A stretch of DNA of 63,270 nt from Oceaniferula marina (GCF_013391475.1 NZ_JACBAZ010000013.1:1-63270), one strand, 5' to 3'; counted from the first letter of the stretch, positions 25,735-35,403 are shown. Numbers and translations are program-made. Notes: generated by a model not told the origin, from the sequence alone.

Positions 25735-28421
25735 AAAAGAAAAGTAATCAACTGTATGTAATGACCTCTATGTTATTGGCTCTCTGGTCTGCGGACGCCC
25801 AGGGAGAGAATACGAAGAACCTTGCACCGCTAGCTACTGTCAAGGGGGAGGGCAAGCACCCGATGGCTGTCATTGATGGAATTAAACAACAATCTGGCAG
25901 CGGGGAGTGGATCGGTCACAGCCCCAATGCGTGGTATGGCTGGATTCAATATCCGAAACTGGAATTGAACTGGAAAACGCCTCAAAAAATCAACAAGGTC
26001 GTGCTCTATGACCGCCCTACACAGAACGAGCACATGGCTGCTTGTGTGCTCAAGTTTTCCGATGGCTCTGAAGAGCATGTCGTTGCGGTTCCTAACGATG
26101 GTTCTCCGATCACCGTCGTTTTCGAACCACGCACCGTCAAAGGGCTTACATTGTCGGTCGTGGATGGCATTGGCTCGCACATTGGCCTTTCTGAGCTGGA
26201 AGTCTATTATGATCCGGATGCCCGTCCGCTATTAAAACAAAAAGAATTCAGCGACTTTGTGTCGTACGTTGATCCGACGATTGAAACCGGACGCGGGCGC
26301 TGGTTTTTCTGCACTCCGGGAAGTCGCCCGTTCGGTATGGTTTGCGCATCGGCCTATACCCGCAACAAAAACCAAGGCGGCGGCGGATACAACTACAACA
26401 GCACCGAAATTCTAGGTTTCGCGCAGATCCACGCATGGATCATGTCGGGTATTAACATCATGCCAATCACTGGTGAGGTGAACGCCAACCTTGGCGAGAA
26501 GGAATGGAAATCACCTTTTTCGCATGACACCGAGGTTATCGAACCTGGATACCATAAGCTTTTCCTTGATCGCTATAAGACACAGGTGGAATACACATCG
26601 ACTGACCGTACTGCTTTTTATCGATTAAAATATCGGGAGGCAGCCAAGGCAAAGCTGCTACTTCAGTTGGGTGGTTTTGTTGGAGCCGCCAGCTACGTTG
26701 ATGGTAAGGCCAAATTGGTCAGCCCGACCTGTATCGAAGGTTCTCATGGCATGACCGACCGCCTGTGGGGTGGGCCGGAGTTGTCTCATGTCTTCTACGT
26801 GATGGAGTTTGATCGACCCGTGCAGCGCATGGATGGTTGGAAAGGGGCAGCCGAGAAGCTTAATAACATTCAAGAATTTACGAACCCCATCCCGTCAGGG
26901 CGGCTAAGTCAGGATAAACGAAAATACCTTTTTAAGAACTTGCCTGAAGAACAGGCGGGCGTCTCGCTAGCCTACGATGTAGCCGCCAATGACGAGGTTC
27001 AGGTGAAAATTGGCATATCCTATACCAGTATTGAAAACGCCCGCCGTAACTTAGCTTCCGAGTGCCCTCACTGGGACTTTGACCGAGTAAGAAAAGACTC
27101 ACGCAATGAGTGGAATCAATGGCTGGGAAAGATTTCGGTCAAGGGCGGCGAGGAAAAGACACGGGTGAAGTTTTATACCGACCTTTGGCATGTTTTGTTA
27201 GGTCGTCATAAAATTGATGATCATAGCGGTGATTATCCCTCCTACATGGGTAAGGCAGGAAAAGATAAAGTCGTTCCCTTGGTTATCCAGACCTTACCAA
27301 AGGATAAAGAAGGTAAACCGAAGTTTCACATGTATAACTCCGACGCACTGTGGCTAACCATGTGGAATCTCAATACGCTCTGGGGGCTGGGGTGGCCGGA
27401 AATGCTTGATGAGTTTTCAGCTTCAATGGTTCAGTATGCGAAAGTGGGTGGGCGTCTGCCTAATGGCCCCAGTGCAGGCGGTTATACCGGAATTATGGGG
27501 GGGCGACCTGCAACGAGCCTTATCACAGCCACCTGGCAGAAAGGGTTACTGAACAAAATCGATGAAAAGGATGCCTACGAAACCATGATGCGGAATCATC
27601 CCGCCCGCATCAGCAAGCATGCCGGACGTTCTGTTCAAGATGCATTCGAATATTGGGCGCTGGCGCAAATGGCGCAGGAAATGGGACACGGTGGTGATGT
27701 CATCGCCTTTGAGCCCGTGATCAATCACTGGAAGACGTTCTATGACCCCAAGCAAAAATTACTGAATGGCAGGTGGGTCGAAGCCAATAACTGGCAGGGA
27801 ACCTTTGGTGTCTCTCATGACATCAAGGGGTTGAGCACGCTGATGGGTGGAAACGAGATATTAGCCGACATACTCAATCAAGCCTTTGAATCCGAAGTAG
27901 CTTCCGACTTTGTCTATACCTACGGAAAGGGTAAAGTGAGCTATGCCAATCAGCCGGGATGCTCCAATGCGCATGTCTTTAATTACGTAGGACACCCATG
28001 GTTGAGCCAATACTGGGTTCGTCGCGTTAGCCGTCAGGCCTACGGCGGGGTCAATCCGAATGTCGGTTATGGTGGTCACGACGAGGATCAGGGGCAGATG
28101 GGAGGCGTTAGCGCTCTCATGAAACTTGGTTTGTTCAGTTTGCGTGGGACTTCCTCCAAAGAACCTATCTATGAGATCACGGCACCGGAATTCGATGAAA
28201 TTACAATCAAACTTGATCCTAGGTATTATTCCGGCAAAACTTTTACGGTGAAAGCTTATAATAATTCGTTAGAAAGCACCTATATTCAGAAAGCCAAACT
28301 CAATGGTAAGCCGTTGGATACCTGTTGGTTTTATCACAAAGATTTTGCCAAAGGTGGAACGTTGGAACTTTGGCTTGGAGCTGAGCCCAATAAGGCGTGG
28401 GGAGGTGCTCCCAACGAGTAG
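25731..28421 (+). CDS. GH92-family exo-alpha-mannosidase, exported
   Basis: An 896-residue calcium-dependent GH92 enzyme that removes terminal alpha-mannose. The signal peptide LYVMTSMLLALWSADAQG is followed by an F5/8-type discoidin-like domain (residues about 28-165), then the GH92 N-terminal sandwich (FVSYVDPTIETGRGRWFFCT, then GSRPFGMV) and the (alpha/alpha)6 domain. The catalytic-base region is GGHDEDQGQMGGVSALMKLG, corresponding to the family GNEDxGQMSAW motif with substitutions after QM. Its ATG overlaps the ROK stop (ATGA). It is the last operon gene, and a 201-bp repeat is inserted immediately after its stop codon. Confidence 0.92.
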   Translation: MKKKSNQLYVMTSMLLALWSADAQGENTKNLAPLATVKGEGKHPMAVIDGIKQQSGSGEWIGHSPNAWYGWIQYPKLELNWKTPQKINKVVLYDRPTQNEHMAACVLKFSDGSEEHVVAVPNDGSPITVVFEPRTVKGLTLSVVDGIGSHIGLSELEVYYDPDARPLLKQKEFSDFVSYVDPTIETGRGRWFFCTPGSRPFGMVCASAYTRNKNQGGGGYNYNSTEILGFAQIHAWIMSGINIMPITGEVNANLGEKEWKSPFSHDTEVIEPGYHKLFLDRYKTQVEYTSTDRTAFYRLKYREAAKAKLLLQLGGFVGAASYVDGKAKLVSPTCIEGSHGMTDRLWGGPELSHVFYVMEFDRPVQRMDGWKGAAEKLNNIQEFTNPIPSGRLSQDKRKYLFKNLPEEQAGVSLAYDVAANDEVQVKIGISYTSIENARRNLASECPHWDFDRVRKDSRNEWNQWLGKISVKGGEEKTRVKFYTDLWHVLLGRHKIDDHSGDYPSYMGKAGKDKVVPLVIQTLPKDKEGKPKFHMYNSDALWLTMWNLNTLWGLGWPEMLDEFSASMVQYAKVGGRLPNGPSAGGYTGIMGGRPATSLITATWQKGLLNKIDEKDAYETMMRNHPARISKHAGRSVQDAFEYWALAQMAQEMGHGGDVIAFEPVINHWKTFYDPKQKLLNGRWVEANNWQGTFGVSHDIKGLSTLMGGNEILADILNQAFESEVASDFVYTYGKGKVSYANQPGCSNAHVFNYVGHPWLSQYWVRRVSRQAYGGVNPNVGYGGHDEDQGQMGGVSALMKLGLFSLRGTSSKEPIYEITAPEFDEITIKLDPRYYSGKTFTVKAYNNSLESTYIQKAKLNGKPLDTCWFYHKDFAKGGTLELWLGAEPNKAWGGAPNE

Positions 28422-28424
28422 TAA

Positions 28425-28625
28425 TACCACTCCGCAAAACAGATGAGACGATTGAAAGTTTTAAAGCTGTGAGGAAATGCACTTCGTGGTCTACCAGAGT
28501 TCCGGATAAATTTCTGTTCTGGCTGCGTTTCTCCTCAGTCATGGTGCCCGCACCATTCCATCGTCGCGCCTTGCCAAAACAGAAATTTATCTCGGCAATC
28601 GTCCCGTCTGTTTTGCTACTTGGTA
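28425..28625 (+). repeat. 201-bp fold-back repeat, copy A (complete)
   Basis: Bounded by TACCA ends: left TACCACTCCGCAAAACAG and, inverted, right TACCAAGTAGCAAAACAG, each followed by a GACGRGACGAT block. A TAA direct repeat flanks it (28422-28424 and 28626-28628). The centre is the perfect hairpin ATGGTGC-CC-GCACCAT (28542-28557), within longer arms GATAAATTTCTG / CAGAAATTTATC. It has no coding capacity. Copies B, C, D and E are listed separately. Confidence 0.85.
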
Positions 28626-28825
28626 TAACGAGCAAGAGTTATAAATAGTCGATCTTAAAAAGGTGAAGAACCCAGAAATCTCCAAGGGTGAACATTCTAA
28701 CATTATTTCTACATTGCAAGGAGTCAACACGACCCCCAAGGCGCAGAGATCGCACACTCCAAAAGTGGCCGGGGGGGCAACCATCGCAGATCTAGGCTAA
28801 CTGGAATTAACATTCAAGAACACAC

Positions 28826-28923
28826 CCAAAGGAGTCATTCATCCGGAACTCTCATGGATCACGCAGTGCTTTTTCAAATACCTCAACAGCGATCAATCGT
28901 CTCGTCTGTTTTGCGGAGTGGTA
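28826..28923 (-). repeat. Fold-back repeat, copy C (left half, inverted)
   Basis: About 98 bp matching the first half of copy B in reverse orientation, ending GCGGAGTGGTA at 28923 and followed by TAA (28924-28926). The half stops at CCAAAGGAGTCATTC, just short of the central hairpin. The 197 bp between copies A and C hold no recognisable gene. Confidence 0.75.
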
Positions 28924-29042
28924 TAATTGCCCTGCATATTTGTTCATCGTAACGACCTCTGCATCGTCTGCTTCGATTCAAACCAAGGCCCAAAGGCTAA
29001 CCTGACCTAATGCGACCAAAGCTCGTGAGGCCGTCGAAAGGG

Positions 29043-29309
29043 CCGTGCAATGAAGGTGCTCTCGACGAACGGCAAATACGACGATGCCGTGGATTTTAAT
29101 TTTTGTGAATGGTCACGGGAGCGCACGGGTTTGCCGCTGCGTATGGACAATGATGAGCAGAGTGCTCTGCTTGGTGAGTGGGTTTATGGTGCCGGTCGTG
29201 GTGTGGGTGATTTGATGATGGTTGTTTTTGGTATGGGGGGGTGGCACAGCGGTGATGATCGATGAACAGCCATTAACGGGTTCGCATTTTAGTGGTGGAA
29301 TTCTAGGCA
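29043..29309 (+). pseudogene. Partial duplicate of the ROK kinase gene
   Basis: About 267 bp closely matching 25019-25285 (the middle of the ROK gene, from the MKVLSTNGKYDDAV stretch to the GGILG stretch). One extra G near 29232 shifts the frame, and both ends of the gene are missing. Substitutions are scattered in all codon positions, as expected for a decaying copy. It lies between repeat copy C and araD. Confidence 0.85.
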
Positions 29310-29335
29310 ATCATCCCATCTGTTGCTATCTGGTA

Positions 29336-30034
29336 TTAATCCTGTTGCCCGTAGTAGGCATTGGCACCGTGTTTGCGGGAGTAGTGCATTTCGAGGATAT
29401 GTTCTGGGATGGGACCGGACTGCGGATTGAGTTGCCAGGTCATCAGAGCCATCTTGGCGCACATTTCGAGAGCGATGCTGTTTTCCAGTGCCTTTAACGG
29501 TGTTTGGCCCCAGGTGAATGGAGCATGGTGTTGAAGCAAAACGGCTGGAACTTCCATCGGCACAAGATTCAGCTCACGAAAGCGCTCAACAATGCTTACG
29601 CCCGTGGCGTGTTCGTAGTCGTTTTTAACTTCAGTTTCGGTTAAGGCTCTGGCGACTGGGACTTCTCCGTAGAAGTGGTCTGCATGAGTGGTTCCTAAAC
29701 AGGGCAGGGGGATACCGGCTTGGGAAAATGCCGTGGCGCACGGGCTGTGGGTATGAACGACAGCTCCGATGGATGTAAAGTTGCGGTAGAGTTCCAGATG
29801 GGTTTTGGTATCGGACGAGGGGCGTAAGTCGCCCTCAACGACTTGCCCGTCCAGGTTCAGAATGACAAGTTGCTCGGTGTTGAGATCGGCGTAATCGATA
29901 CCACTGGGTTTGATCGCAATGAGTCCCGATTCGCGGTCGATGGCGCTTACATTGCCCCATGTGAGCGATACGAGTCCGGATGAGACAAGCGCACGATTGG
30001 CTTTAACAACTTGCTGTTTTAGATCAAGGTTCAT
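29336..30034 (-). CDS. araD: L-ribulose-5-phosphate 4-epimerase
   Basis: Converts L-ribulose-5-phosphate to D-xylulose-5-phosphate. 232 residues from ATG 30034, just after the AraB stop. Residues match the E. coli enzyme with an offset of one: SSDTKTH with Asp75, zinc ligands His94 and His96 in VVHTHSP, His170 in LLQHHAPFTWG, the Asp in THADHFYG, and the C-terminal catalytic Tyr in EMHYSRKHGANAYYGQ. It is the last gene of a six-gene operon. Confidence 0.95.
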   Translation of the reverse strand: MNLDLKQQVVKANRALVSSGLVSLTWGNVSAIDRESGLIAIKPSGIDYADLNTEQLVILNLDGQVVEGDLRPSSDTKTHLELYRNFTSIGAVVHTHSPCATAFSQAGIPLPCLGTTHADHFYGEVPVARALTETEVKNDYEHATGVSIVERFRELNLVPMEVPAVLLQHHAPFTWGQTPLKALENSIALEMCAKMALMTWQLNPQSGPIPEHILEMHYSRKHGANAYYGQQD

Positions 30035-30037
30035 CAA

Positions 30038-31720
30038 TTAGTTGTGTTTGCGTTGTGTTTCCCTGATGGATATGAGTTCTTTCATCACATGGGCGAGTGA
30101 GCCTTGCCACTGGGAGTCACCAAAAGCGTCATGCATGGTTTGATAGAGGGCGTAGAGCTTCTGATAAATGGCGTGGTTTTCAGGATCAGGATGATAAACG
30201 GTGTCGTGGTAAGTGACTATATTGGATTGTAGCTCCTTGATTTCTGAATGACCAGATGCCAGTGCCCCAAAAATGGCGGCACCCAGAGCACAGGTCTGTT
30301 CACTCATGGATACCTTCATTGGTCGACCTAGCACATTTGCGTAGATTTGCATCAGGGTGGCATTTTTCAGCGGAAGCCCGCCTGTCGTAACCACTTCGTC
30401 GATGGACAGCCCATGATCTTCCATCCGCTTGATGATGGTGAGGGCACCGAAGGCTGTGGCTTCGATGTAGGCCTGATAAATTTCGTGAGCTTCGGTATGT
30501 AGCGTTTGTCCGAGCACTAAGCCAGAGAGGCGGACATCGGTTAAAACAGAGCGGTTGCCATTATTCCAGTCGAGAGCTAACAATCCGGATGCTCCCGCGC
30601 CAAGATGAGCTATACGAGCTTCCATCGCAGCAAATTTTTCATCCATGGTGGATCCATATTTTTCGGGAACCAATTGGTTTACGAACCAGAGAAAAATATC
30701 TCCCACGGCGGATTGACCGGCTTCGATTCCCATGGTGCCGGGAATAACGGATGATTGAACTTGCCCGCAAAGTCCCGGGATATCCGGTAGGTCAGTTGGG
30801 GCTACGGTGATATCACAGGTAGATGTTCCAAGGACTTTGACCAAGGTCTTTTGTTTAACGCCAGCGCCGACGGCTCCCATGTGACAATCAAAGGCACCGA
30901 CAGAAATGGCAATGCCTTCCGGGAGACCTAGTCGAGTTGACCATTCCGAGCACAGGTAACCCGCGGCAGTGTCTGAGGCATAGGCGCAATGATAAAGGCG
31001 GTCTCTCAGGTTTGCCAGTGAGGGGGAGAGCTGAGCCAGAAATTCTTTGTCGGGCAGACCTCCCCAATCTTCGTTGTACATCGCCTTATGCCCTGCGGCA
31101 CAAATCGAACGCTTTAGTGTTTCCGGTGTGGTATCACCTGCAAGGACCGCCGGCAACCAGTCACAATGTTCAACAAAGGAGTGAGCGGCCTCGAAGACTT
31201 CGGGATCGATTGTTTGAAGGTGAAGGATTTTTGACCACCACCATTCGGAGGAGTAGGTGCCACCACATTTGGCGAGGTATTCCGGGCGGCATTGTTTTGC
31301 CAAGGCTGTGATTTGTTCCGCCTCCGCGTGCGCTGTATGGTCTTTCCAAAGCCAGACATGCGCATTGAGGTTATGTTTGAATCTGTCTTGAAAGGCGATA
31401 GGGGTCCCTGATGCGTCGACCGGGATGACTGTGGATCCGGTTGTATCCACGCCGATACCGATAATGTCATGGGTGTTAAAATCGGGACTTGCAGAGGTTG
31501 CTTGAGCGATGGCTTCCCTGATAATTGTTTCACAACCATTCAGGTAGTCCTGAGGATGCTGGCGTGCGACGTGCGGGTTTGCCGTGTCGGTTAAAATGCC
31601 TTGCTGTCCAGTCGGGTAGGGGAACACCGCGGATCCTAACTCACAGCCATCGGCAAGATCGACGATCAGTGAGCGGCATGAGTTGGTTCCGTAATCGAGT
31701 CCTATTGCGTATTGAGCCAT
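30038..31720 (-). CDS. araB: Ribulokinase
   Basis: An FGGY-family kinase phosphorylating L-ribulose. 560 residues from ATG 31720 (MAQYAIGLDYGTNSCRSLIV); the upstream in-frame ATG at 31795 would overlap the hydrolase gene. Phosphate-binding YAIGLDYGTNS is at the N-terminus, with GIGVDTTGSTVIPVD, the catalytic-region GAFDCHMGAVGAGV and the C-terminal ATP-site VVTTGGLPLKNATLMQIYAN. The length and motifs fit the AraB type rather than xylulokinase. The neighbouring AraD supports this. Confidence 0.93.
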   Translation of the reverse strand: MAQYAIGLDYGTNSCRSLIVDLADGCELGSAVFPYPTGQQGILTDTANPHVARQHPQDYLNGCETIIREAIAQATSASPDFNTHDIIGIGVDTTGSTVIPVDASGTPIAFQDRFKHNLNAHVWLWKDHTAHAEAEQITALAKQCRPEYLAKCGGTYSSEWWWSKILHLQTIDPEVFEAAHSFVEHCDWLPAVLAGDTTPETLKRSICAAGHKAMYNEDWGGLPDKEFLAQLSPSLANLRDRLYHCAYASDTAAGYLCSEWSTRLGLPEGIAISVGAFDCHMGAVGAGVKQKTLVKVLGTSTCDITVAPTDLPDIPGLCGQVQSSVIPGTMGIEAGQSAVGDIFLWFVNQLVPEKYGSTMDEKFAAMEARIAHLGAGASGLLALDWNNGNRSVLTDVRLSGLVLGQTLHTEAHEIYQAYIEATAFGALTIIKRMEDHGLSIDEVVTTGGLPLKNATLMQIYANVLGRPMKVSMSEQTCALGAAIFGALASGHSEIKELQSNIVTYHDTVYHPDPENHAIYQKLYALYQTMHDAFGDSQWQGSLAHVMKELISIRETQRKHN

Positions 31721-31734
31721 GCGTCGAAAGTCAG

Positions 31735-32553
31735 TTAGTTGTTGCTGTTGATAAAATGAGCCACCCGTTGATTGAAGTCCTCCAGGTTTTCCCAATGAAA
31801 CGCATGTCCGGACTCCGGATAAAGGTGGAGGGTGCTGTTTGATAGTTTGGCATCAATTTCCTCTGCCATCCAAGCTGGGGTGAAGATGTCCTCGGCACCA
31901 CCGATCACTAAAGCAGGTGCTTGGATTTGTTCAAGTTGATTGAGTGTGTCGTGGTGGATGCATGCCGCTGCTTGTCCTTGTAGTCCGTGCAACGGTTGCG
32001 GGTTCGGGTCTTCGGCTGCGTTTTCACGACCTTCGATCATCGATTCCAACATTTCCGGATCGTCCCAGCTTCGTTTATGAAAAATGAGCAGTTGGATCCA
32101 TTCCATGAATGCAGCCGGAGTGAGATGGGCTTTGGTTTGCTGCATGTGTGAGAAGATCGACTTGGCATAGTTGTCGCATCGAGCCCATGAGCACATTAAA
32201 ACCAGGCTTTTGACTTTTTCCGGGTGTCTGATTGCCAATTGTTGACCGATGATACTACCCATTGAGCATCCAACAATATGAGCCTGTTGAATACCTAGCC
32301 CGTCCATGAGGTTGGCATAATCGTCGGCCATCATGGCACTGGTGTAGTCGCCGGACGGCTTATCGCTTTGTCCGACACCTCGGTTGTCCGCAGTGATACA
32401 TTGGAATTGTTGACTCCATACCTCTACGTGCGCCTCCCAGACGGATCCCGGGGCTGTGATACCCATAATGCAGATCACAGGTGTTTGAGATGTATTGCTC
32501 TGCTGATGCACTTCATAGTGCATGTTAAACTGGTGGGTGGAGTGGATAGGCAT
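31735..32553 (-). CDS. Alpha/beta-hydrolase
   Basis: A 272-residue soluble hydrolase. Oxyanion-hole region CIMGITAPGSVWE, nucleophile elbow VGCSMGS (Ser), acid around GGAEDIFTP (Asp) and His in ESGHAFHWE give a full catalytic triad. NRGVGQSDKP is typical of the fold. Inside a pentose operon it might be a sugar lactonase or a deacetylase/esterase for acylated sugars, but the substrate cannot be read from sequence. Spacing is 14 bp to araB and 17 bp from the gene upstream. Confidence 0.85.
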   Translation of the reverse strand: MPIHSTHQFNMHYEVHQQSNTSQTPVICIMGITAPGSVWEAHVEVWSQQFQCITADNRGVGQSDKPSGDYTSAMMADDYANLMDGLGIQQAHIVGCSMGSIIGQQLAIRHPEKVKSLVLMCSWARCDNYAKSIFSHMQQTKAHLTPAAFMEWIQLLIFHKRSWDDPEMLESMIEGRENAAEDPNPQPLHGLQGQAAACIHHDTLNQLEQIQAPALVIGGAEDIFTPAWMAEEIDAKLSNSTLHLYPESGHAFHWENLEDFNQRVAHFINSNN

Positions 32554-32570
32554 CGTGATCGTTATTGAAG

Positions 32571-33380
32571 TTAATGAATGGATGGGATGAGTGTTTCTCT
32601 AATCCATTGGCCGTCGTGGATTGTGACACCGTCAGGATCATCGACCGCCTGGGGTGCCTCGTCTTCGCAAATAATCCAGCCTTTGTAATCCTGGTCATGC
32701 AGCCACTGGGTAATACCTGTGAGGTCGACCTTGCCCTCACCCATGAGGGCAAACTCAGGTTGACCGTCCCAGTCCTTGTAGTGAACATGATTGATGAGCT
32801 CGCTGTATTGCTTCATTTTTTTGAGTGGGTCCATACCACCATTGATGATGTGACCCACATCGGGAGTCCAACCAGTGACTGTGGCATCGAGTCCTTCCAG
32901 AATGACGGTATAATCTTCTTCGGTTCGGTTGGTCGACGTCTCAGGTGAGTTCGGGTGGAAGGAGCAAGGCACTCCCGCTTCCGTAGCTCGTCGGGAAACG
33001 GCGTTGACATTGGCTACCAGGTTCTTGCGGCGTTGCTTCAAGTCGTGTCTGCCGGTCGGCATTTGCACTGTGCAGAGCACCGCCCCGGGAAAGTGCTTGA
33101 GAAGCTCGATGGTTTCTTGAGCTTCCTGTTTTTCCTGATCCGTTTCCTCTGGCTGGTTCCAGTCTTGGACAAAGGCGATGGCTGCGAGTTCGATACCATG
33201 ACTTTGCAGGCTGTCTTTGAGTTTTTCGGGGTCTGATAGATCGCCCATCCAGGAGTGAATGGGTTCGATCCCCGTCATGCCTGCCTGGGCGGTGACTTCG
33301 ATCATGTGATCGAGTTGGTTATTCCAGAACTTCCCTGATTCCTTCATAAACCAGGTGTAACATTCGTTGCCAAATTTCAT
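32571..33380 (-). CDS. Sugar phosphate isomerase/epimerase (TIM barrel)
   Basis: A 269-residue xylose-isomerase-like TIM-barrel protein. The N-terminus KFGNECYTWFM, the strand-end SFHPNSPETS and GWTPDVGHIINGG, and the metal-binding NHVHYKDWDG plus IICEDEAPQA follow the pattern of the IolE/IolI and DTE superfamily, where Glu, Asp, His and Glu bind Mn2+. No signal peptide. The exact sugar is unknown. It is the third isomerase-type protein in a run of three. Confidence 0.82.
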   Translation of the reverse strand: MKFGNECYTWFMKESGKFWNNQLDHMIEVTAQAGMTGIEPIHSWMGDLSDPEKLKDSLQSHGIELAAIAFVQDWNQPEETDQEKQEAQETIELLKHFPGAVLCTVQMPTGRHDLKQRRKNLVANVNAVSRRATEAGVPCSFHPNSPETSTNRTEEDYTVILEGLDATVTGWTPDVGHIINGGMDPLKKMKQYSELINHVHYKDWDGQPEFALMGEGKVDLTGITQWLHDQDYKGWIICEDEAPQAVDDPDGVTIHDGQWIRETLIPSIH

Positions 33381-33401
33381 GACGAGCTGTGGTTGTTCGT
33401 T

Positions 33402-34253
33402 TTATTGCCGCTGATGTTTTTCGATCATGGCCTTGGTAAAGGCGAACCCGTCACGGCAGATGTCCATGCGGGAGTTGAACTCTCGCCAAACGTTAATGGC
33501 ATTGGCGAAATCGACGTCGTCCCTTGAGAATGCCTCGATGTAATACCATCCGTCGTAGCCCGTTTTGGCAATCGACCCGAAGACTTCATCCCAAGGGATG
33601 TGGCCGGCTCCTGGTGTGCCTCTGTCATTTTCACTGATATGCACGTGAGTCATCACGGGTGCGATCGTGTCGATCGCTTCAGCAAAGGATTTTTCCTCGA
33701 TGTTGGCATGGTGCGGGTCAAACATTCCTCTGAGGTTCGGATGATCTACCATATCCACCAATTTTTTAAGTTGGGCCATGGTGTTGCAGAGATAGCACTC
33801 GAAGCGGTTGAGCGCTTCGGGGGTGAGGGTGATACCCGCTTGTGCTGCATGTTCAGCGGCTTCGTGTAGAACCTCGGCGCTACGTTGATACTCATCTTCC
33901 TGCGGCGCATTGCGGGAGAAGTTGGCAAAGGCAGAGTGGAAAGGACCACAGATGTTTTTGCCCCCAGCCGCGTGCATGTTATCGATGGCTTCTTTGATTT
34001 TATCGACGGCTGCTTGCCTGATCTCAGGGTCTTTGGAGATGGGATCTTGGTCGGGGCCGAGCCCGAGGCAACCATTGACCTCCATCTTGATTGACTGGAG
34101 GAAATTTCCCAAGTCAACATAACCTTTACGGTCGGGGTCGGCGAGAAAGACTTCAATGCCATCGTAGCCGATCGCCTTTAATTCCCCGATGTCGTCGTAG
34201 TGCTCTTCTGTGATATGGGTAGACCACAGGTGCATATTCATTCCAATTTTCAT
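33402..34253 (-). CDS. D-tagatose/ketose 3-epimerase-type enzyme
   Basis: 283 residues from ATG 34253 (MKIGMNMHLWSTHITEEHYD); the longer frame from 34553 overlaps the upstream gene. Predicted metal and catalytic residues Glu146 (LTPEALNRFE), Asp179 (GMFDPHHANIEE), His205 (HVHISENDRG) and Glu240 (WYYIEAFSRDD) have exactly the spacing of Glu152, Asp185, His211 and Glu246 of Pseudomonas D-tagatose 3-epimerase. The enzyme should therefore epimerise a free ketose at C3, for example L-xylulose to L-ribulose, the substrate of AraB. The chemistry is a family inference; the substrate is a guess from context. Confidence 0.88.
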   Translation of the reverse strand: MKIGMNMHLWSTHITEEHYDDIGELKAIGYDGIEVFLADPDRKGYVDLGNFLQSIKMEVNGCLGLGPDQDPISKDPEIRQAAVDKIKEAIDNMHAAGGKNICGPFHSAFANFSRNAPQEDEYQRSAEVLHEAAEHAAQAGITLTPEALNRFECYLCNTMAQLKKLVDMVDHPNLRGMFDPHHANIEEKSFAEAIDTIAPVMTHVHISENDRGTPGAGHIPWDEVFGSIAKTGYDGWYYIEAFSRDDVDFANAINVWREFNSRMDICRDGFAFTKAMIEKHQRQ

Positions 34254-34275
34254 ATAAAAAGTGAGTGGTTCAATG

Positions 34276-35298
34276 TTAGTGAGTGAGTTCGGAACGGACC
34301 TTCTGCATGGTTGCCAGAATGGTGTTCCAGGTTGACTGTTGTTCGAGTTCTTGGTTGGGGAACATACAGCCGTCCCAGCAGATATGTTGAATCGCTTCAC
34401 GAGGGCTGCCATCTTTGTTGAGTAGCCAGTATGATGAGCATTTGACAATATCCAACTTCCCGTTGGCGTCATCAGCTTTACAATGGCGACCCGTTTTGTC
34501 GTGAGCCCCGGTGCCATGCACGCTGCCATCGTTCTGGGCGACATGAAAATCATACGTCCACGGGCGTAGCAGGTCGGTCATTTTTTGATAGGCTCGCCAA
34601 AACTCCTGATCCGAGCTGTCGGGACGAATGAGGGCGTGCTGTTCGGCATTATACCCCAGCAGGTAGAGATAGGTGTGGGCGAGATCGGCCTGAAAACCAA
34701 CACGTCCAGGCATGCCGACTTCCTCTAAGAGGTCGAGCATGTCTTGCCACGAATGCATGCCACCCCAGCAAATTTCACCTTCGGCAACGAGGATTTCATC
34801 ATACTGTTCTGCGACTCGTGCCGCTTCTTGAAGGGTTTGCGCGATTAGTCGGGTGTTGGCGGCTGGATCTTTGGACCAGTCGGCCACACTGGTAGCGGAA
34901 TCGATCCGTATGGACCCGTATTCGCGGACGCCATGTTGACGCAGGATTTTGGTATATCGGCATGCCTTATGCACTGCATCGACAAAACGAGCACGATCAT
35001 CGCTGTCGCCCATGGCACTTCCGCCGCCGGTGTCTTTCCAGATGGGGGCGACCACGGAACCAACCTTCAGATTCATCGAACTGATGTGATCGGCGAGTTG
35101 TTTGATCTCATCTTCGGCGGCCTCGATGTTGAGGTGAGGTTGGTAGAGAAAAATATCAACACCGTGATAATGTGCGCCGTTGACCTCACTGCGAGCAGTC
35201 AGTTCGAGCATTCTGTCCAAGCTGATTGGAGGCTCGCTGGAGCCTTCTTCTTTGCCGACTAGGCCGGGCCACATGGCATTGTGTAATTTCCAGGTCAT
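34276..35298 (-). CDS. Sugar isomerase/epimerase-like TIM-barrel protein
   Basis: A 340-residue protein of the xylose-isomerase-like TIM-barrel clan and the first gene of the pentose operon. [20 protein letters not shown] leads the barrel; [36 protein letters not shown] and [20 protein letters not shown] carry the acidic and His residues expected at metal sites. It is longer than the two following paralogues and ends in a distinct tail ([20 protein letters not shown]). It may isomerise an aldose and stand in for the absent AraA, but that is inference. Confidence 0.78.
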   Translation of the reverse strand: MTWKLHNAMWPGLVGKEEGSSEPPISLDRMLELTARSEVNGAHYHGVDIFLYQPHLNIEAAEDEIKQLADHISSMNLKVGSVVAPIWKDTGGGSAMGDSDDRARFVDAVHKACRYTKILRQHGVREYGSIRIDSATSVADWSKDPAANTRLIAQTLQEAARVAEQYDEILVAEGEICWGGMHSWQDMLDLLEEVGMPGRVGFQADLAHTYLYLLGYNAEQHALIRPDSSDQEFWRAYQKMTDLLRPWTYDFHVAQNDGSVHGTGAHDKTGRHCKADDANGKLDIVKCSSYWLLNKDGSPREAIQHICWDGCMFPNQELEQQSTWNTILATMQKVRSELTH

Positions 35299-35403
35299 GA
35301 TTGGTTGTGCGATGGTGCAGTCATGATCTTACCCTTTTAATCTATTTTGTCTTGGACTCGTCTGTCTATTTTTTGGATAAAATCGGCGTGATGGATTAGT
35401 GTT

